Shown here: positions 1 through 7,818 of the stretch, piece after piece
Position numbering within the stretch: the first letter of the stretch is position 1
Layout of the letters: every line of letters starts with the position of its first letter
Origin: CAZVYN01 sp964631125
GTDB lineage: Bacteria > Eisenbacteria > RBG-16-71-46 > CAIMUX01
Length of the DNA stretch: 33,831 nt
Assembly (NCBI GenBank): GCA_964631125.1
Contig: CAZVYN010000044.1
Coordinates: 1-33,831 of the forward strand
Reading direction: 5' to 3'
The notes under the pieces: generated by a model
The model's database searches: none
What the model was told of the DNA's origin: nothing
The model's input: the letters and a program-made list of their open reading frames with translations, nothing else
Position numbers and translations under genes: made by a program

Positions 1-267
1 CGGCGCGCGCGTCGGGTGAAGCCCGGTTCGGAAGAGGGGGCCCGCCTCGCGCGCGAGATCGCGACGCTGCCGGAGCGCCCACGTCTCGCGCTCGCGCTCC
101 GTGTCTTCGAGTCGCTCTCCGATGCGCAGATCGCCGCCGTGCTCGATCTCTCGGAGACCGAGGTCCAAGGGGTTCTGACCGCGGCGACGCAACAGGTCGC
201 CGAACGACTGAAGGAAGAGACCCCACCGCCCAGCGCTCCACCTCGCGCGAAGCGGAAGTCCCGTTGA
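1..267 (+). CDS. Sigma-70 region 4-like protein (5' end outside window)
   Basis: The frame is open from the first base, so the true start may lie upstream; a GTG at 16 is the first possible start inside the window. The visible 80-odd residues match the region 4 pattern of sigma-70 factors: a 'LPERPRLALALR' helix, then 'LSDAQIAAVLDLSETEV', a helix-turn-helix. It could be the C-terminus of a FliA- or ECF-type sigma factor or a small stand-alone region 4 protein. The recognition helix lacks the usual basic and polar residues (it reads SETEVQGVLTAATQQV), so promoter -35 binding may be weak. The tail is rich in Pro, Lys and Arg. Its TGA overlaps the TTG start of the next gene by 4 bp, indicating co-translation. 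Fold assignment is fair; function is uncertain. Confidence 0.55.
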   Translation, partial: RRARRVKPGSEEGARLAREIATLPERPRLALALRVFESLSDAQIAAVLDLSETEVQGVLTAATQQVAERLKEETPPPSAPPRAKRKSR

Positions 268-1238
268 CCCAGTTCGCCGACCTGGGCCGCCCCCGCGTGG
301 TGCTCGCAACCGAGAACGGCGCGCTCGCGTCCGATCTCCGCGAACGTCTCGCCGACCTGTTCGGCCCTTCGTTCGCGTTGCAGATCGCGCCCGAGGACGG
401 CCGCTCGATCCTCGGACTCGCGCGGAGCGAGACGCCATGGTTGGCCTTCGTTCCGCTCACGACGCGTCACCTCGAAGCGATCACCGTGCTGCGCCTGTTG
501 GGACCCGCAGCAGCGCGGCGCGTCGTGTTGTTGGCGCCGGCGACGAGCGCCGGGCTGCGCGGCGCGTGGGTCGGCCTCTCGCAGGGCGCGCTCGACTTCC
601 TGCTCGTCCGGCCGGACGGCAAGCTCCACGGCGACCACGCCGCGTTGGCGCCGAGGCTGGCGAAACTCTTCGCGCGGGCGATGGCGTCGGAGGCGGCGCC
701 GATCGACCTGACGCCGTTCGCTCGCTTCGCGGATGCCGTGGACTCCAGGGCGCACGTCCTCTGGCCCGCCACCGCGTCGCTCGCGCCGATCGCGTCTCGG
801 CTGAGCGCGCAGACCGCTCTACCGCCGATCCTCCTGCGCATCGCCCAGGGCGCTCGCTTCGCCCGCGTGGTGCGCGAAGAGCTCGATCGCAGCGGGCCGT
901 GGCCGGTCCGCATCTTGGCCGACGGCGACCGACTCGCCGCTCAGCGCATCCACCTCTACTCCGATCCCGATGAGCTGCGCGTGCAGCTCGACGGCGATCG
1001 GCTCATCGCGCGCCTCTCCGTCGGCGACAGTTCGATCGCCCCGCGAGATCGTGAGGCGCGGCGCCTGGAGGCGCTGCTGCAGTCGGCTGCGCCGCTCTCG
1101 ATCCATCTGGAGCCAGAAGACGCGGCGCTCTCCGCCGGCGTCGCCCCCGGCCGCCATCGGCTGGTGAGCCTCGCTGGCCTACGTATCGCTCATGCCGACG
1201 ATCGGTCCGACGAACGCGCCGCGTCGCGCATGGCTTGA
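264..1238 (+). CDS. CheB-like protein lacking the catalytic residues (pseudoenzyme)
   Basis: 324 aa, starting at a TTG that overlaps the previous stop (a GTG at 297 is the alternative). Residues about 10-115 resemble a receiver domain in layout ('RVVLATENG', then hydrophobic strands) but lack the acidic pocket and a clear phospho-Asp. Residues about 163-245 follow the CheB methylesterase domain: 'VLWPAT' where CheB has the nucleophile strand, then 'REELDRSGPWPVRILADGDRLAAQRIHLY' phases (207-232), which parallel the CheB pattern of ERLDR, PVREAEDGD and GHVYIAP. The nucleophile Ser is replaced by Thr at about 170, the 'QHMP' His is missing ('LRIAQG'), and the C-terminal Asp region is absent. 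I read it as a degenerate CheB-like protein, perhaps a binding or scaffold protein for the neighbouring two-component system. The homology is read by eye and needs a profile search. Confidence 0.5.
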   Translation: MTQFADLGRPRVVLATENGALASDLRERLADLFGPSFALQIAPEDGRSILGLARSETPWLAFVPLTTRHLEAITVLRLLGPAAARRVVLLAPATSAGLRGAWVGLSQGALDFLLVRPDGKLHGDHAALAPRLAKLFARAMASEAAPIDLTPFARFADAVDSRAHVLWPATASLAPIASRLSAQTALPPILLRIAQGARFARVVREELDRSGPWPVRILADGDRLAAQRIHLYSDPDELRVQLDGDRLIARLSVGDSSIAPRDREARRLEALLQSAAPLSIHLEPEDAALSAGVAPGRHRLVSLAGLRIAHADDRSDERAASRMA

Positions 1239-1258
1239 GTCGAAGAGGAGAACTTCCG

Positions 1259-3079
1259 ATGCGCCGTGTCCACCACCGTCGACCCCGGGTCCGGCGTTTC
1301 CTCGCCCTCGCCCTCGCGGTCGCCATCGGCCTCGTGCTCTGTCCCGGGCACGCCGCCGCGTCGAGCGTCGCGTCGGCCGCGAGCGGACCTCAGGACTTCC
1401 TGCTCGATTCGGTGCGCATGTCCAGCGATGGGCGACGCTTCGTCCTCTCGATCCGCACGCCCGCCCCTTGGTCGCACTGGACGCTCGGCGATCCAGCCCG
1501 GATCGTCGTCGACCTGGGCACGACGCGGAGTCGCTTGCCCAATGCGCCGGGTCTCTACCGAGTCGAACTGGGACGCGGCGTGTTGCGCTCGTTTCGCACC
1601 AGTCAGCATCTGAACACGCCGCTGGATCGCCGCGTTCGCATCACGCTCGAGCTCTCTCGCGTCGTCCCGTATGAGGCCCGCCGCGTCGGCGATGAGATCC
1701 AGATCGTCATTCCCGATGACGGCTCGGGGAAACCGTGGTCGCAGGTCGTCGGGGCGAGCGGCGAGCCTGATTTCACGGCGAACTTCTCGGCGCCGGCGAC
1801 TCCGATTGCCGCGAAGTCGAAGCCGTCGAGCCCCGAAGCGGCGGCCGAGTCGCCGTTCAAACCGTTCCACTCCGCGAATGTCGCCGCGCCGGTAGCCGCG
1901 CCGCGGTCACTCCGCGATGCGCTGTCCAGAGTGGTCGGTGATGAGCGTGTGGTCCCGACGGATCCAGAAGAAGCCGAGGAGACGGAGGCGAACGTGGCGG
2001 ACGAGGCGGACGAGGCGGAGACCTCGCACGCTTCTCCGGTCCCGCACGCTTCTCCGGTCCCGCACGACTCTCCGGCGGCGCGAGACGCGCCGCCAGTCCA
2101 TGAGGTCACTCCCGCTCGCTGGGGCGAGGAACACTCCGCTGAAGAGGCGGCCTTGCTCGAAAAGGCGCAGCGCGAGGCGGAGGTGGCGGCCGCGGCTGCG
2201 CTTCCGCAGGAGTCGTCGCTCCTCCACGAGACGCGTGCGGGGAACGTCCTTCACGAGACGACCACCGCATGGCTCGAGTCGCGCGACCTCGCGAAGGCGA
2301 ACGCGGCGCTTGCTCGCTTCTTCCAGTTCTACGCGCACACCGAGGTCGCGCCGCAGGCCGGCCTCCTGCGCAGGGAGTTGCTCGTCTTGCAGGGGGATGA
2401 GATGGCGGCCGATGCGCAAGTGATCGCCGATTCCCTGCCCGACATCGCGCGACTCCCCGCGGAGGTCTACGGCGCGTTGTTGCACGAGTACGGAGAGTGC
2501 GGCGCGTGGTTGGAGGCGGAGCGGATCGTCAGGACGTGGGGGCCGCGCTATCCACTCGAGGCGGCGCCGGCTGGATTCACGGTGCGTCTCGCGGAAGCGC
2601 TGGTCGCTCTCGGGAAGGCGCCGCTCGCGCGCGAGTATCTGCTCGCGCTTCCACAAGGGGATCCCGGCGAACCGCGCGCTCTCTTGGTGCTAGCGCGGAT
2701 GGCGGAGGACGCCGGACGGCCCGACGAGGCGCTCGAACTGTATCGGCGGCTCTCCACGCTGCCGACCAGCGCGATGCAACAGCGCGGCCTGGTCCGCTCG
2801 GCGGATCTCGCGTTCCAACGTGGTGAGTTCGCAACCGCTCTCGTTTCCTACGAGGCGCTCTTGGCCGGCGAGCCGCCCACCGACGAAGAAGCCTGGGCCA
2901 TGCTCCAGATCGCGAACTGCCTCTGGCTGCTCGGCGATCCCGATGGGGCCAAGGGGCGTTACGAAACGGTCATGTCGCGTTGGCCGCAGTCGTACTGGGT
3001 GGGCTTCGCGCAGGAGCGACTGGAGGCGTTGCAGTGGAATCGGTCGTTGGTCGGACGCGTCGCCGGAGCGACCCAGTGA
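1259..3079 (+). CDS. Secreted AMIN-domain protein with TPR repeats
   Basis: 606 aa. ATG 1259 is preferred over the in-frame TTG at 1235 because GAGGAG sits 8 bp upstream. A basic N-terminus and a hydrophobic stretch (about residues 13-34, ending 'GHAAAS') form a signal peptide. Residues about 40-150 are an AMIN domain: 'DSVRMSSDGRRFVLSI', 'DPARIVVDL' and 'VRITLEL' are typical of this peptidoglycan- or envelope-targeting module. A low-complexity Ala/Glu/Pro linker (about 165-320) carries an 18-bp tandem repeat (HASPVP) and a 9-bp repeat (ADE). The C-terminal 280 residues are helical TPR-like repeats ('GRPDEALELYRRL', 'GEFATALVSYEALL', 'GDPDGAKGRYETVM'). It probably acts in the periplasm as an envelope-bound scaffold. 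Its stop overlaps the GTG start of the kinase gene, linking it to the signalling pair. The partner is unknown. Confidence 0.7.
   Translation: MRRVHHRRPRVRRFLALALAVAIGLVLCPGHAAASSVASAASGPQDFLLDSVRMSSDGRRFVLSIRTPAPWSHWTLGDPARIVVDLGTTRSRLPNAPGLYRVELGRGVLRSFRTSQHLNTPLDRRVRITLELSRVVPYEARRVGDEIQIVIPDDGSGKPWSQVVGASGEPDFTANFSAPATPIAAKSKPSSPEAAAESPFKPFHSANVAAPVAAPRSLRDALSRVVGDERVVPTDPEEAEETEANVADEADEAETSHASPVPHASPVPHDSPAARDAPPVHEVTPARWGEEHSAEEAALLEKAQREAEVAAAAALPQESSLLHETRAGNVLHETTTAWLESRDLAKANAALARFFQFYAHTEVAPQAGLLRRELLVLQGDEMAADAQVIADSLPDIARLPAEVYGALLHEYGECGAWLEAERIVRTWGPRYPLEAAPAGFTVRLAEALVALGKAPLAREYLLALPQGDPGEPRALLVLARMAEDAGRPDEALELYRRLSTLPTSAMQQRGLVRSADLAFQRGEFATALVSYEALLAGEPPTDEEAWAMLQIANCLWLLGDPDGAKGRYETVMSRWPQSYWVGFAQERLEALQWNRSLVGRVAGATQ
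1997..2078 (+). repeat. 9-bp and 18-bp in-frame tandem repeats in the AMIN-TPR gene
   Basis: gcggacgag occurs twice (1997-2005, 2006-2014). Downstream, cgcacgcttctccggtcc occurs at 2025-2042 and 2043-2060, with a third diverged copy at 2061-2078. They encode ADE and HASPVP repeats in the linker between the AMIN and TPR parts. Confidence 0.9.
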
Positions 3080-4266
3080 CCACGAAGGCGAAGTCGCGTC
3101 CGGCGGAAGTCCGACTGCGCGCGCAGTTGGCGCAGCGCGAGCAGCTCTCCTCGGTCCTGGAGGGGTTGCTGGAATCGATGGCCGACGGAGTCGTCGCGCT
3201 CGATCTCGAGGGACGCGTCGTGCACCTCTCCGATTCGCTGCGCGAGCCGTCGCGCGCGTTGACCTGCGGCGACGCCGTGTTGGCCGACGAAGTCCTCGAA
3301 CCGCTCCGCGCCTTCGCCCGCACCCTCTCGGCGGGTCGACCCGGCCGCTTCGAAGTGGATTGGAACCGTGAGGAGTTCGGACAGCGTCGCTACCGCGTGG
3401 TCGCGGCGGCGGGCGAGCTGGAAGGTCCTCGGGGCGCGAGTCGGTTCCTCACGCTCTTCGCCTTCCATGACCTGACCCGCGAGCGCACCCTCGAGGCGGA
3501 GCTGGCGCAGTCCCGACAACTGGCCGCACTCGGTCAGATGGCCGCCACCGTCGCGCACGAGGTGCGCAACCCGCTCGCCGCCATCCAAGGATTCACGACG
3601 CTGCTGCAGCGGGATCTACCTCCGACGAGCGACTCGATGCGGCTGATCGGGCGGATCCTGCAAGGAGTCGAGGACGCCAATCGCATCGTCTCTGATCTGC
3701 TGGAGTACTGCCGACCGGTCCGCTCGCATTGCACCGCGGTCCAGGTGGAAGCGCTCCTGAGCGAGAGTCTGACCGCCCTGCGTGATTCGCCGCGTTGGCG
3801 CGACTCGGTCCAGCTCGATCTGCAGATCGATCCCGGTCTCCCGCCGGTGGCGATCGATCGAGCGTTGCTCCTGCAAGCGCTGAGCAATCTCTACGACAAC
3901 GCAATCGACGCGATGGAAGCGGGCACGGGCGTGCTCAGCGTGCGCGCCCGCGCCTTGGGCGATCTCACTCCGTGTGACCGCGTGCGCTTCGTGGTGCGCG
4001 ACACCGGTCCGGGCATGACGGCCGAACAGGTCGCCCGCATCTTCGAGCCGTTTTATACGACCAAACCGAAGGGCACCGGCCTGGGACTGGCGGTGGTGCG
4101 GCGAACGGTCGAGCACCACGGCGGCCAGATCCATGTCGTCAGTTCCAAGGGACGCGGCACGTCGGTCGTGATCGATCTCCCGGCGGGGCGCGTCGGGCGC
4201 CTCGAGGGACACAAGTCTTCGGTGGCTGAAATTGGTTTCGCGATGGACTGGAGAGAAGCTGCATGA
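3076..4266 (+). CDS. Soluble PAS-type sensor histidine kinase (FlrB/FleS/NtrB-like)
   Basis: 396 aa from GTG 3076, which overlaps the preceding TGA (GTGA). No membrane segment is visible, so it senses a cytosolic signal. An N-terminal helix is followed by a PAS-like region (about 18-145, 'ESMADGVVALDLEGRVVHLS'). The HisKA H-box is 'VAHEVRNPLAAIQGF' with phospho-acceptor His161. The HATPase domain has the N-box 'LSNLYDNAIDAM' (N271, N275), G1 'VRDTGPGM', the F-box 'IFEPFYTTKPKGTGLGLA' and a final glycine loop. It autophosphorylates on His161 and passes phosphate to the activator encoded next, whose ATG overlaps this stop (ATGA). Domain order and genetic linkage match FlrB/FleS and NtrB pairs. 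A flagellar role is inferred only from that resemblance. Confidence 0.9.
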   Translation: MTTKAKSRPAEVRLRAQLAQREQLSSVLEGLLESMADGVVALDLEGRVVHLSDSLREPSRALTCGDAVLADEVLEPLRAFARTLSAGRPGRFEVDWNREEFGQRRYRVVAAAGELEGPRGASRFLTLFAFHDLTRERTLEAELAQSRQLAALGQMAATVAHEVRNPLAAIQGFTTLLQRDLPPTSDSMRLIGRILQGVEDANRIVSDLLEYCRPVRSHCTAVQVEALLSESLTALRDSPRWRDSVQLDLQIDPGLPPVAIDRALLLQALSNLYDNAIDAMEAGTGVLSVRARALGDLTPCDRVRFVVRDTGPGMTAEQVARIFEPFYTTKPKGTGLGLAVVRRTVEHHGGQIHVVSSKGRGTSVVIDLPAGRVGRLEGHKSSVAEIGFAMDWREAA

Positions 4267-5684
4267 ACAAGCCGCCTGCGCGGATCCTGGTGGTGGACGA
4301 CGAGCCGCTCTTGCGCGAGTACCTGACGGAGTGGTTGGGGCGCGACGGGTACGACGTCGTGACCGCGGCCGACGCCGACGAGGCGATGGAGCGGATCCAG
4401 GAAGATCAGTTCGATCTCGCGCTCTTGGACATTCGCCTGAAGGGAGGGGACGGTCTCGGACTCCTTCCCGAGATGCGGCGACTCGCTCCCGAGACGCCGA
4501 TCGTGATGATGACCGGCCATGGAACGGTCGAGTCGGCGGTGAAGGCGATGCGCCTCGGCGCGTTCGACTATCTGACCAAGCCGTTCGCCGCCGAGGCGAT
4601 CTCCGTCGTGCTGGAGCGCGCGCTCTCCGTCGGAGCGCTCTGGCGCGAGAACGCCGACTTGAAGGGACGTCTCTCCCTCTATGACGCACTGCAGGCGATG
4701 ATCGGCAGGTCTCGATGTCTCGAAGAACTACGCGCCACGATCCGACTCGTGGCGCCGTCTCGTTCGACCGTGTTGGTGCAAGGGGAGAGCGGCGTCGGCA
4801 AGGAGTTGGTCGCGCGCGCCATCCACGAGGGGTCGCCGCGCCGCGAGGGGCCGTTCGTGAAGATCAATTGCGCCGCGGTGCCGGCGGGGCTCTTGGAGAG
4901 CGAGCTGTTCGGCCACGAGAAGGGGGCGTTCACCGGTGCGAGCGCGCTCGTGCGCGGCAAGTTCGAGCAGGCCGGCGAAGGGACGCTGCTCCTGGACGAG
5001 ATCGGGGAGATGGATCTGGCGCTGCAACCGAAACTGCTCCGCGCGCTGCAGGAGCGTGAGTTCTACCGCGTCGGCGGTTCCGACTCCTTGCGCGTCGACG
5101 TGCGAGTGGTCGCTACCACCAACGCCGATCTGCGCGGGCGCGTCCGTGACGGCAGCTTTCGCGAGGACCTGTACTACCGACTGAATGTGATGCCGGTGCG
5201 CGTGCCGCCGCTGCGGGAGCGCCGAGATGACGTCCCGCTCCTCGCCCGCCACTTCTTGGCGCAGTTTCTCCCCGACACCGGCCGTCGCGAGATCCGCTTC
5301 ACCCGCCCGGTGATCGAGGCGCTGCTCCGGCATTCCTGGCCGGGCAACGTGCGCGAGTTGATGAACTCGATCGAGCGCGCCGTCATCCTCTGTCCCGGCG
5401 GCGAGCTGCGGCTCGAGCATCTCCTGTTGGATTGCGAGTCGGACGCACACGACGCCGCGACGGCCGACTCCTGGATGACGGGCGAGACGATGGCTGAGGT
5501 GGAGAAGGCGTGGATCCTCAAGCTCCTCGCCGACGAGGCGGGCAATCGCACGCGCGCGGCGCGACGCCTGGGGATCAGCGTGCGGACGATCCGCAACAAG
5601 CTGACGCAGTACCGCGAAGAGAGCGGCCTGAAAATTGTCGAGCTCGAGGAGGACACTCCGGCGCCGATGCTGCGCGCCGCGTGA
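4263..5684 (+). CDS. NtrC-family sigma54-dependent response regulator
   Basis: 473 aa with three complete domains. The receiver domain (about 7-120) has the acidic pocket 'VVDDE' (D12, D13), phospho-acceptor D56 in 'LALLDIRL', a Thr in 'MMTGHG' and the Lys of 'YLTKPF'. The AAA+ domain has Walker A 'GESGVGKE', the sigma54-contact loop 'GAFTGA', Walker B 'LLLDEIGEM' and the 'WPGNVREL' sensor region. A Fis-type helix-turn-helix lies at the C-terminus ('NRTRAARRLGISVRTIRNKL'). When phosphorylated by the adjacent kinase it should oligomerise and use ATP to open sigma54 promoters. The preserved GAFTGA loop argues for a true sigma54 activator. Its ATG overlaps the kinase stop by 4 bp. Targets cannot be read here; FlrC/FleR-like flagellar control is one option. 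Confidence 0.93.
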   Translation: MNKPPARILVVDDEPLLREYLTEWLGRDGYDVVTAADADEAMERIQEDQFDLALLDIRLKGGDGLGLLPEMRRLAPETPIVMMTGHGTVESAVKAMRLGAFDYLTKPFAAEAISVVLERALSVGALWRENADLKGRLSLYDALQAMIGRSRCLEELRATIRLVAPSRSTVLVQGESGVGKELVARAIHEGSPRREGPFVKINCAAVPAGLLESELFGHEKGAFTGASALVRGKFEQAGEGTLLLDEIGEMDLALQPKLLRALQEREFYRVGGSDSLRVDVRVVATTNADLRGRVRDGSFREDLYYRLNVMPVRVPPLRERRDDVPLLARHFLAQFLPDTGRREIRFTRPVIEALLRHSWPGNVRELMNSIERAVILCPGGELRLEHLLLDCESDAHDAATADSWMTGETMAEVEKAWILKLLADEAGNRTRAARRLGISVRTIRNKLTQYREESGLKIVELEEDTPAPMLRAA

Positions 5685-5700
5685 TCGAGCGGATCGAGCG
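5683..5700. repeat. 9-bp direct tandem repeat at a convergent gene junction
   Basis: Two exact copies of gatcgagcg lie between the stop of the response regulator and the end of the convergent oxidoreductase. The first copy begins within the TGA. There is no U-tract or convincing hairpin, so I do not call a terminator. Confidence 0.7.
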
Positions 5701-5703
5701 GCG

Positions 5704-6801
5704 CTAGCCCTCGCGGCGCACGTCGACCCAACGCGCCGATTCAGCCGACGCGCGCACCGCGTCGAGCACCTGTTGGTTGCGATGCCCGTCCTCGAAGGTC
5801 GACGCCCCCTCGACGGTCGCACGCCCGCCGGCCAACGCCGCCGTGATCTCTCTCGCGAATCGCAGGAAGCTTCGCGCCCAATCGGTGTCGGGGATGCCCA
5901 GGTCGGCCGACGGGGCCAGGTCATCCCGCCACTCGATCTCTTCCCACCCGGTTCGACCGGCCTCGACGCCCTTTGCGAAGCGCAACGGCTGCTGCTCGTC
6001 GAGGCGCGCCGCTCCGTCCGTGCCGGCGAGTCGGAGTTGATGCACGCGTTCGCCTTCCACCAGCGAGATGGCCACGGTCGCGCGAGCGCCGCTGCGGAAC
6101 TTGAGCCAAGCGTTGGCGGCATCGTCGGCGGTGACGAGCCGCGCACGTCCCGTCTGTGGATCGATCCGTTCGGGGAAGACGGTGACCAGATCTCCGCGCA
6201 CCTCGTCGATCTCGCCGAGGAGCGAACGGAGCGAGTCGATCACATGCGAGCCGATGGCCCCCCAGGCGCCGCCTCCTTGCTCTCGATCGCTCCACCAGGT
6301 CCAGGGCGCGTTCGGGTCGCGGCGCCCGAACGACGACACGGTGTAGGTGGCGTGGAGAATTCGCCCCAAGCGCCCCGTTTCGACCCACTGCCGCAGTTGG
6401 CGCCGCCGCGGATCGATCCGCAGTTCGTGATCGATCAGCGCCAGGCGATCGGGATAGGCGCGCGACGCCGCCAGCATCTTCAGACTCTCGCCTTGGTTCA
6501 TCGCGGTCGGTTTCTCGCAGACGACGTGACACCCGGCGGCGAGCGCGTCGATCGCCATCTCCAGGTGCCGATGCGGCGGGGTGACGATGAAGACCAAGTC
6601 GGGCGAAGTAAGGCTCAGGATCTCGCGATAGTCGGCAGTGACATCGGGGATGCCGAACTCCTTCGCCGTGGCCTGCGCCCGTTCCAGACTCGGACTGGCC
6701 AACCCCACCACCTCCAGCCCGTCGACCTGCCGTAGACAGGGGAGCATCGTCGTACGGGCGAAACCGTTGCCGAAGATGACGGCGCGAATCGGTCGGGACA
6801 C
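5704..6801 (-). CDS. Gfo/Idh/MocA-family NAD(P)-dependent oxidoreductase
   Basis: 365 aa. GTG 6801 is chosen because GGAGG lies 6 bp upstream and the Rossmann strand follows at once; the frame stays open further upstream but that part is unlike protein. The N-terminal dinucleotide-binding fold has 'IRAVIFGNGFARTTMLP' (the last Gly of the usual GxGxxG is replaced) and the family signature 'VVCEKPTAM' at about 100, whose Lys is the conserved catalytic lysine. 'GGGAWGAIGSHVIDSL' holds the conserved Asp/His region of the C-terminal substrate domain. Members oxidise or reduce sugars, inositols and related compounds; the substrate cannot be read. It is transcribed away from tolA and toward the response regulator, and has no obvious functional link to either side. 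Confidence 0.88.
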   Translation of the reverse strand: MSRPIRAVIFGNGFARTTMLPCLRQVDGLEVVGLASPSLERAQATAKEFGIPDVTADYREILSLTSPDLVFIVTPPHRHLEMAIDALAAGCHVVCEKPTAMNQGESLKMLAASRAYPDRLALIDHELRIDPRRRQLRQWVETGRLGRILHATYTVSSFGRRDPNAPWTWWSDREQGGGAWGAIGSHVIDSLRSLLGEIDEVRGDLVTVFPERIDPQTGRARLVTADDAANAWLKFRSGARATVAISLVEGERVHQLRLAGTDGAARLDEQQPLRFAKGVEAGRTGWEEIEWRDDLAPSADLGIPDTDWARSFLRFAREITAALAGGRATVEGASTFEDGHRNQQVLDAVRASAESARWVDVRREG

Positions 6802-6893
6802 GGGAGACCTCCAAGGGCGTTCGAGCGACCGCGGCAGTCTATCGCAGGACCCAACGAGAGCCGACCGCGACGAATCGGAGAGGGCGGGGTACG

Positions 6894-7802
6894 ATGCCGG
6901 CGATGCGCGAGAGCCGTTCAGAGAATCCAAGGTCCGAAGGCGCGGGCGATCCGGTCCGCTTCGCGGCGGCCCACGCCTATGCTGCATCGAAAGCGGGCGA
7001 AGCGAAAGCGGGCGAATCCGACTTCGGAGTCGCCGGCCGATTGCGCCTCATCGATCGCAAGCTCCTCTTCCGCGCGATCGCCGTTTCGGGCCTACTGCAT
7101 CTGGCGGTCAGCGTCGCGGGGTACATCCCGTCGTTGCGCCACGTGCGCCCCACGCCGGCGCCGCGTCAGACCGCCATCACGCTCGTCAACCTGCCCGCGC
7201 CCGGTCGCGCGACTTTCAAGCGCGTCGCGCAGCAGCAGGAAGTGAAGGAAGTCGAGGCGCCGCCCCCGCCGAAGCCGAAGCCGCCTGCGCTGGAGAAGCC
7301 GAAGGTCGCAGAGAAGCTCACGCCGATCGAGGTGAAGCCCAAGGAGAAGCCCCCGACCGCACAGGAAGCGAAGGAAAAGACACAGACGCGCCCCGCTCCC
7401 GAAGACGCCGCCAAGGAGAAGCCGAAGACCGGAGGCGAGCAGGAGTCGAACCTCGTGACCAACCTGCCGGCGCTCGGCGACGCGACGCACTCGATCGCGC
7501 TGCAGGCCGAGGGGCCGATCCATGAGTTCGCGTACTACCTGTCGCAGATCCAGCGGAAGATCGCGAGCAACTGGGCGCCGCCAGAGAACTTCGGTGGACG
7601 TCGAGTGGCGGCGTCGGTGCGCTTCCGCATCGAGCGCAATGGGGAGGTGACGGCGCCGCGGATCGACGAGCCTTCGTTCGATTCGATCTTCGATCAAGCG
7701 GCCCTGCGCGCCGTCGCGGAGTCGGCGCCGCTCCCGCCACTGCCGGCGGAATACGCCGACGAATGGCTCGGCATCACGCTCGAATTCGTCCTGAGGCCAT
7801 GA
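6894..7802 (+). CDS. tolA: TolA/TonB-like energy-transducing envelope protein
   Basis: 302 aa; ATG 6894 or the in-frame ATG 6903 could start it, with only a weak GGCGGGG upstream. Layout is classical: a cytoplasmic N-terminus of about 55 residues, one membrane anchor (about 58-79, 'AIAVSGLLHLAVSVAGYI'), a Pro/Lys/Glu-rich periplasm-spanning segment (about 105-175), and a C-terminal TonB/TolA domain (about 205-302, 'YLSQIQRKIASNWAPP', 'VSFRI'-like strand, 'SFDSIFDQAALRAV'). I call it TolA because TolB, Pal and CpoB follow directly. TolA is normally driven by the TolQ/TolR proton channel, and no tolQ or tolR is found upstream here, where the neighbour is a divergent oxidoreductase. A 15-bp near-perfect duplication (6988-7017) adds KAGEA/KAGES to the N-terminus. 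A TonB homologue is the alternative reading. Confidence 0.85.
   Translation: MPAMRESRSENPRSEGAGDPVRFAAAHAYAASKAGEAKAGESDFGVAGRLRLIDRKLLFRAIAVSGLLHLAVSVAGYIPSLRHVRPTPAPRQTAITLVNLPAPGRATFKRVAQQQEVKEVEAPPPPKPKPPALEKPKVAEKLTPIEVKPKEKPPTAQEAKEKTQTRPAPEDAAKEKPKTGGEQESNLVTNLPALGDATHSIALQAEGPIHEFAYYLSQIQRKIASNWAPPENFGGRRVAASVRFRIERNGEVTAPRIDEPSFDSIFDQAALRAVAESAPLPPLPAEYADEWLGITLEFVLRP
6988..7017 (+). repeat. 15-bp in-frame tandem duplication in tolA
   Basis: Two copies of cgaaagcgggcgaag (6988-7002; 7003-7017 with one mismatch at the last base). It encodes a repeated Lys-Ala-Gly-Glu motif in the cytoplasmic N-terminus. Confidence 0.85.
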
Positions 7803-7818
7803 ATCCTGAGGCCATGAA
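7789..7818 (+). repeat. 15-bp perfect tandem duplication of the tolA stop/tolB start junction
   Basis: tcctgaggccatgaa occurs twice with no gap (7789-7803 and 7804-7818). Each copy holds a TGAGG Shine-Dalgarno-like element and an ATG in the tolB frame; the tolA stop lies only in the first copy. Two consecutive, equivalent initiation sites result (ATG 7799 and ATG 7814). Confidence 0.92.

Noticed and set aside
2980..3075. Upstream extension of the histidine kinase
   Set aside because: It lies inside the AMIN-TPR gene in another frame; GTG 3076 overlaps the preceding stop in the usual way.
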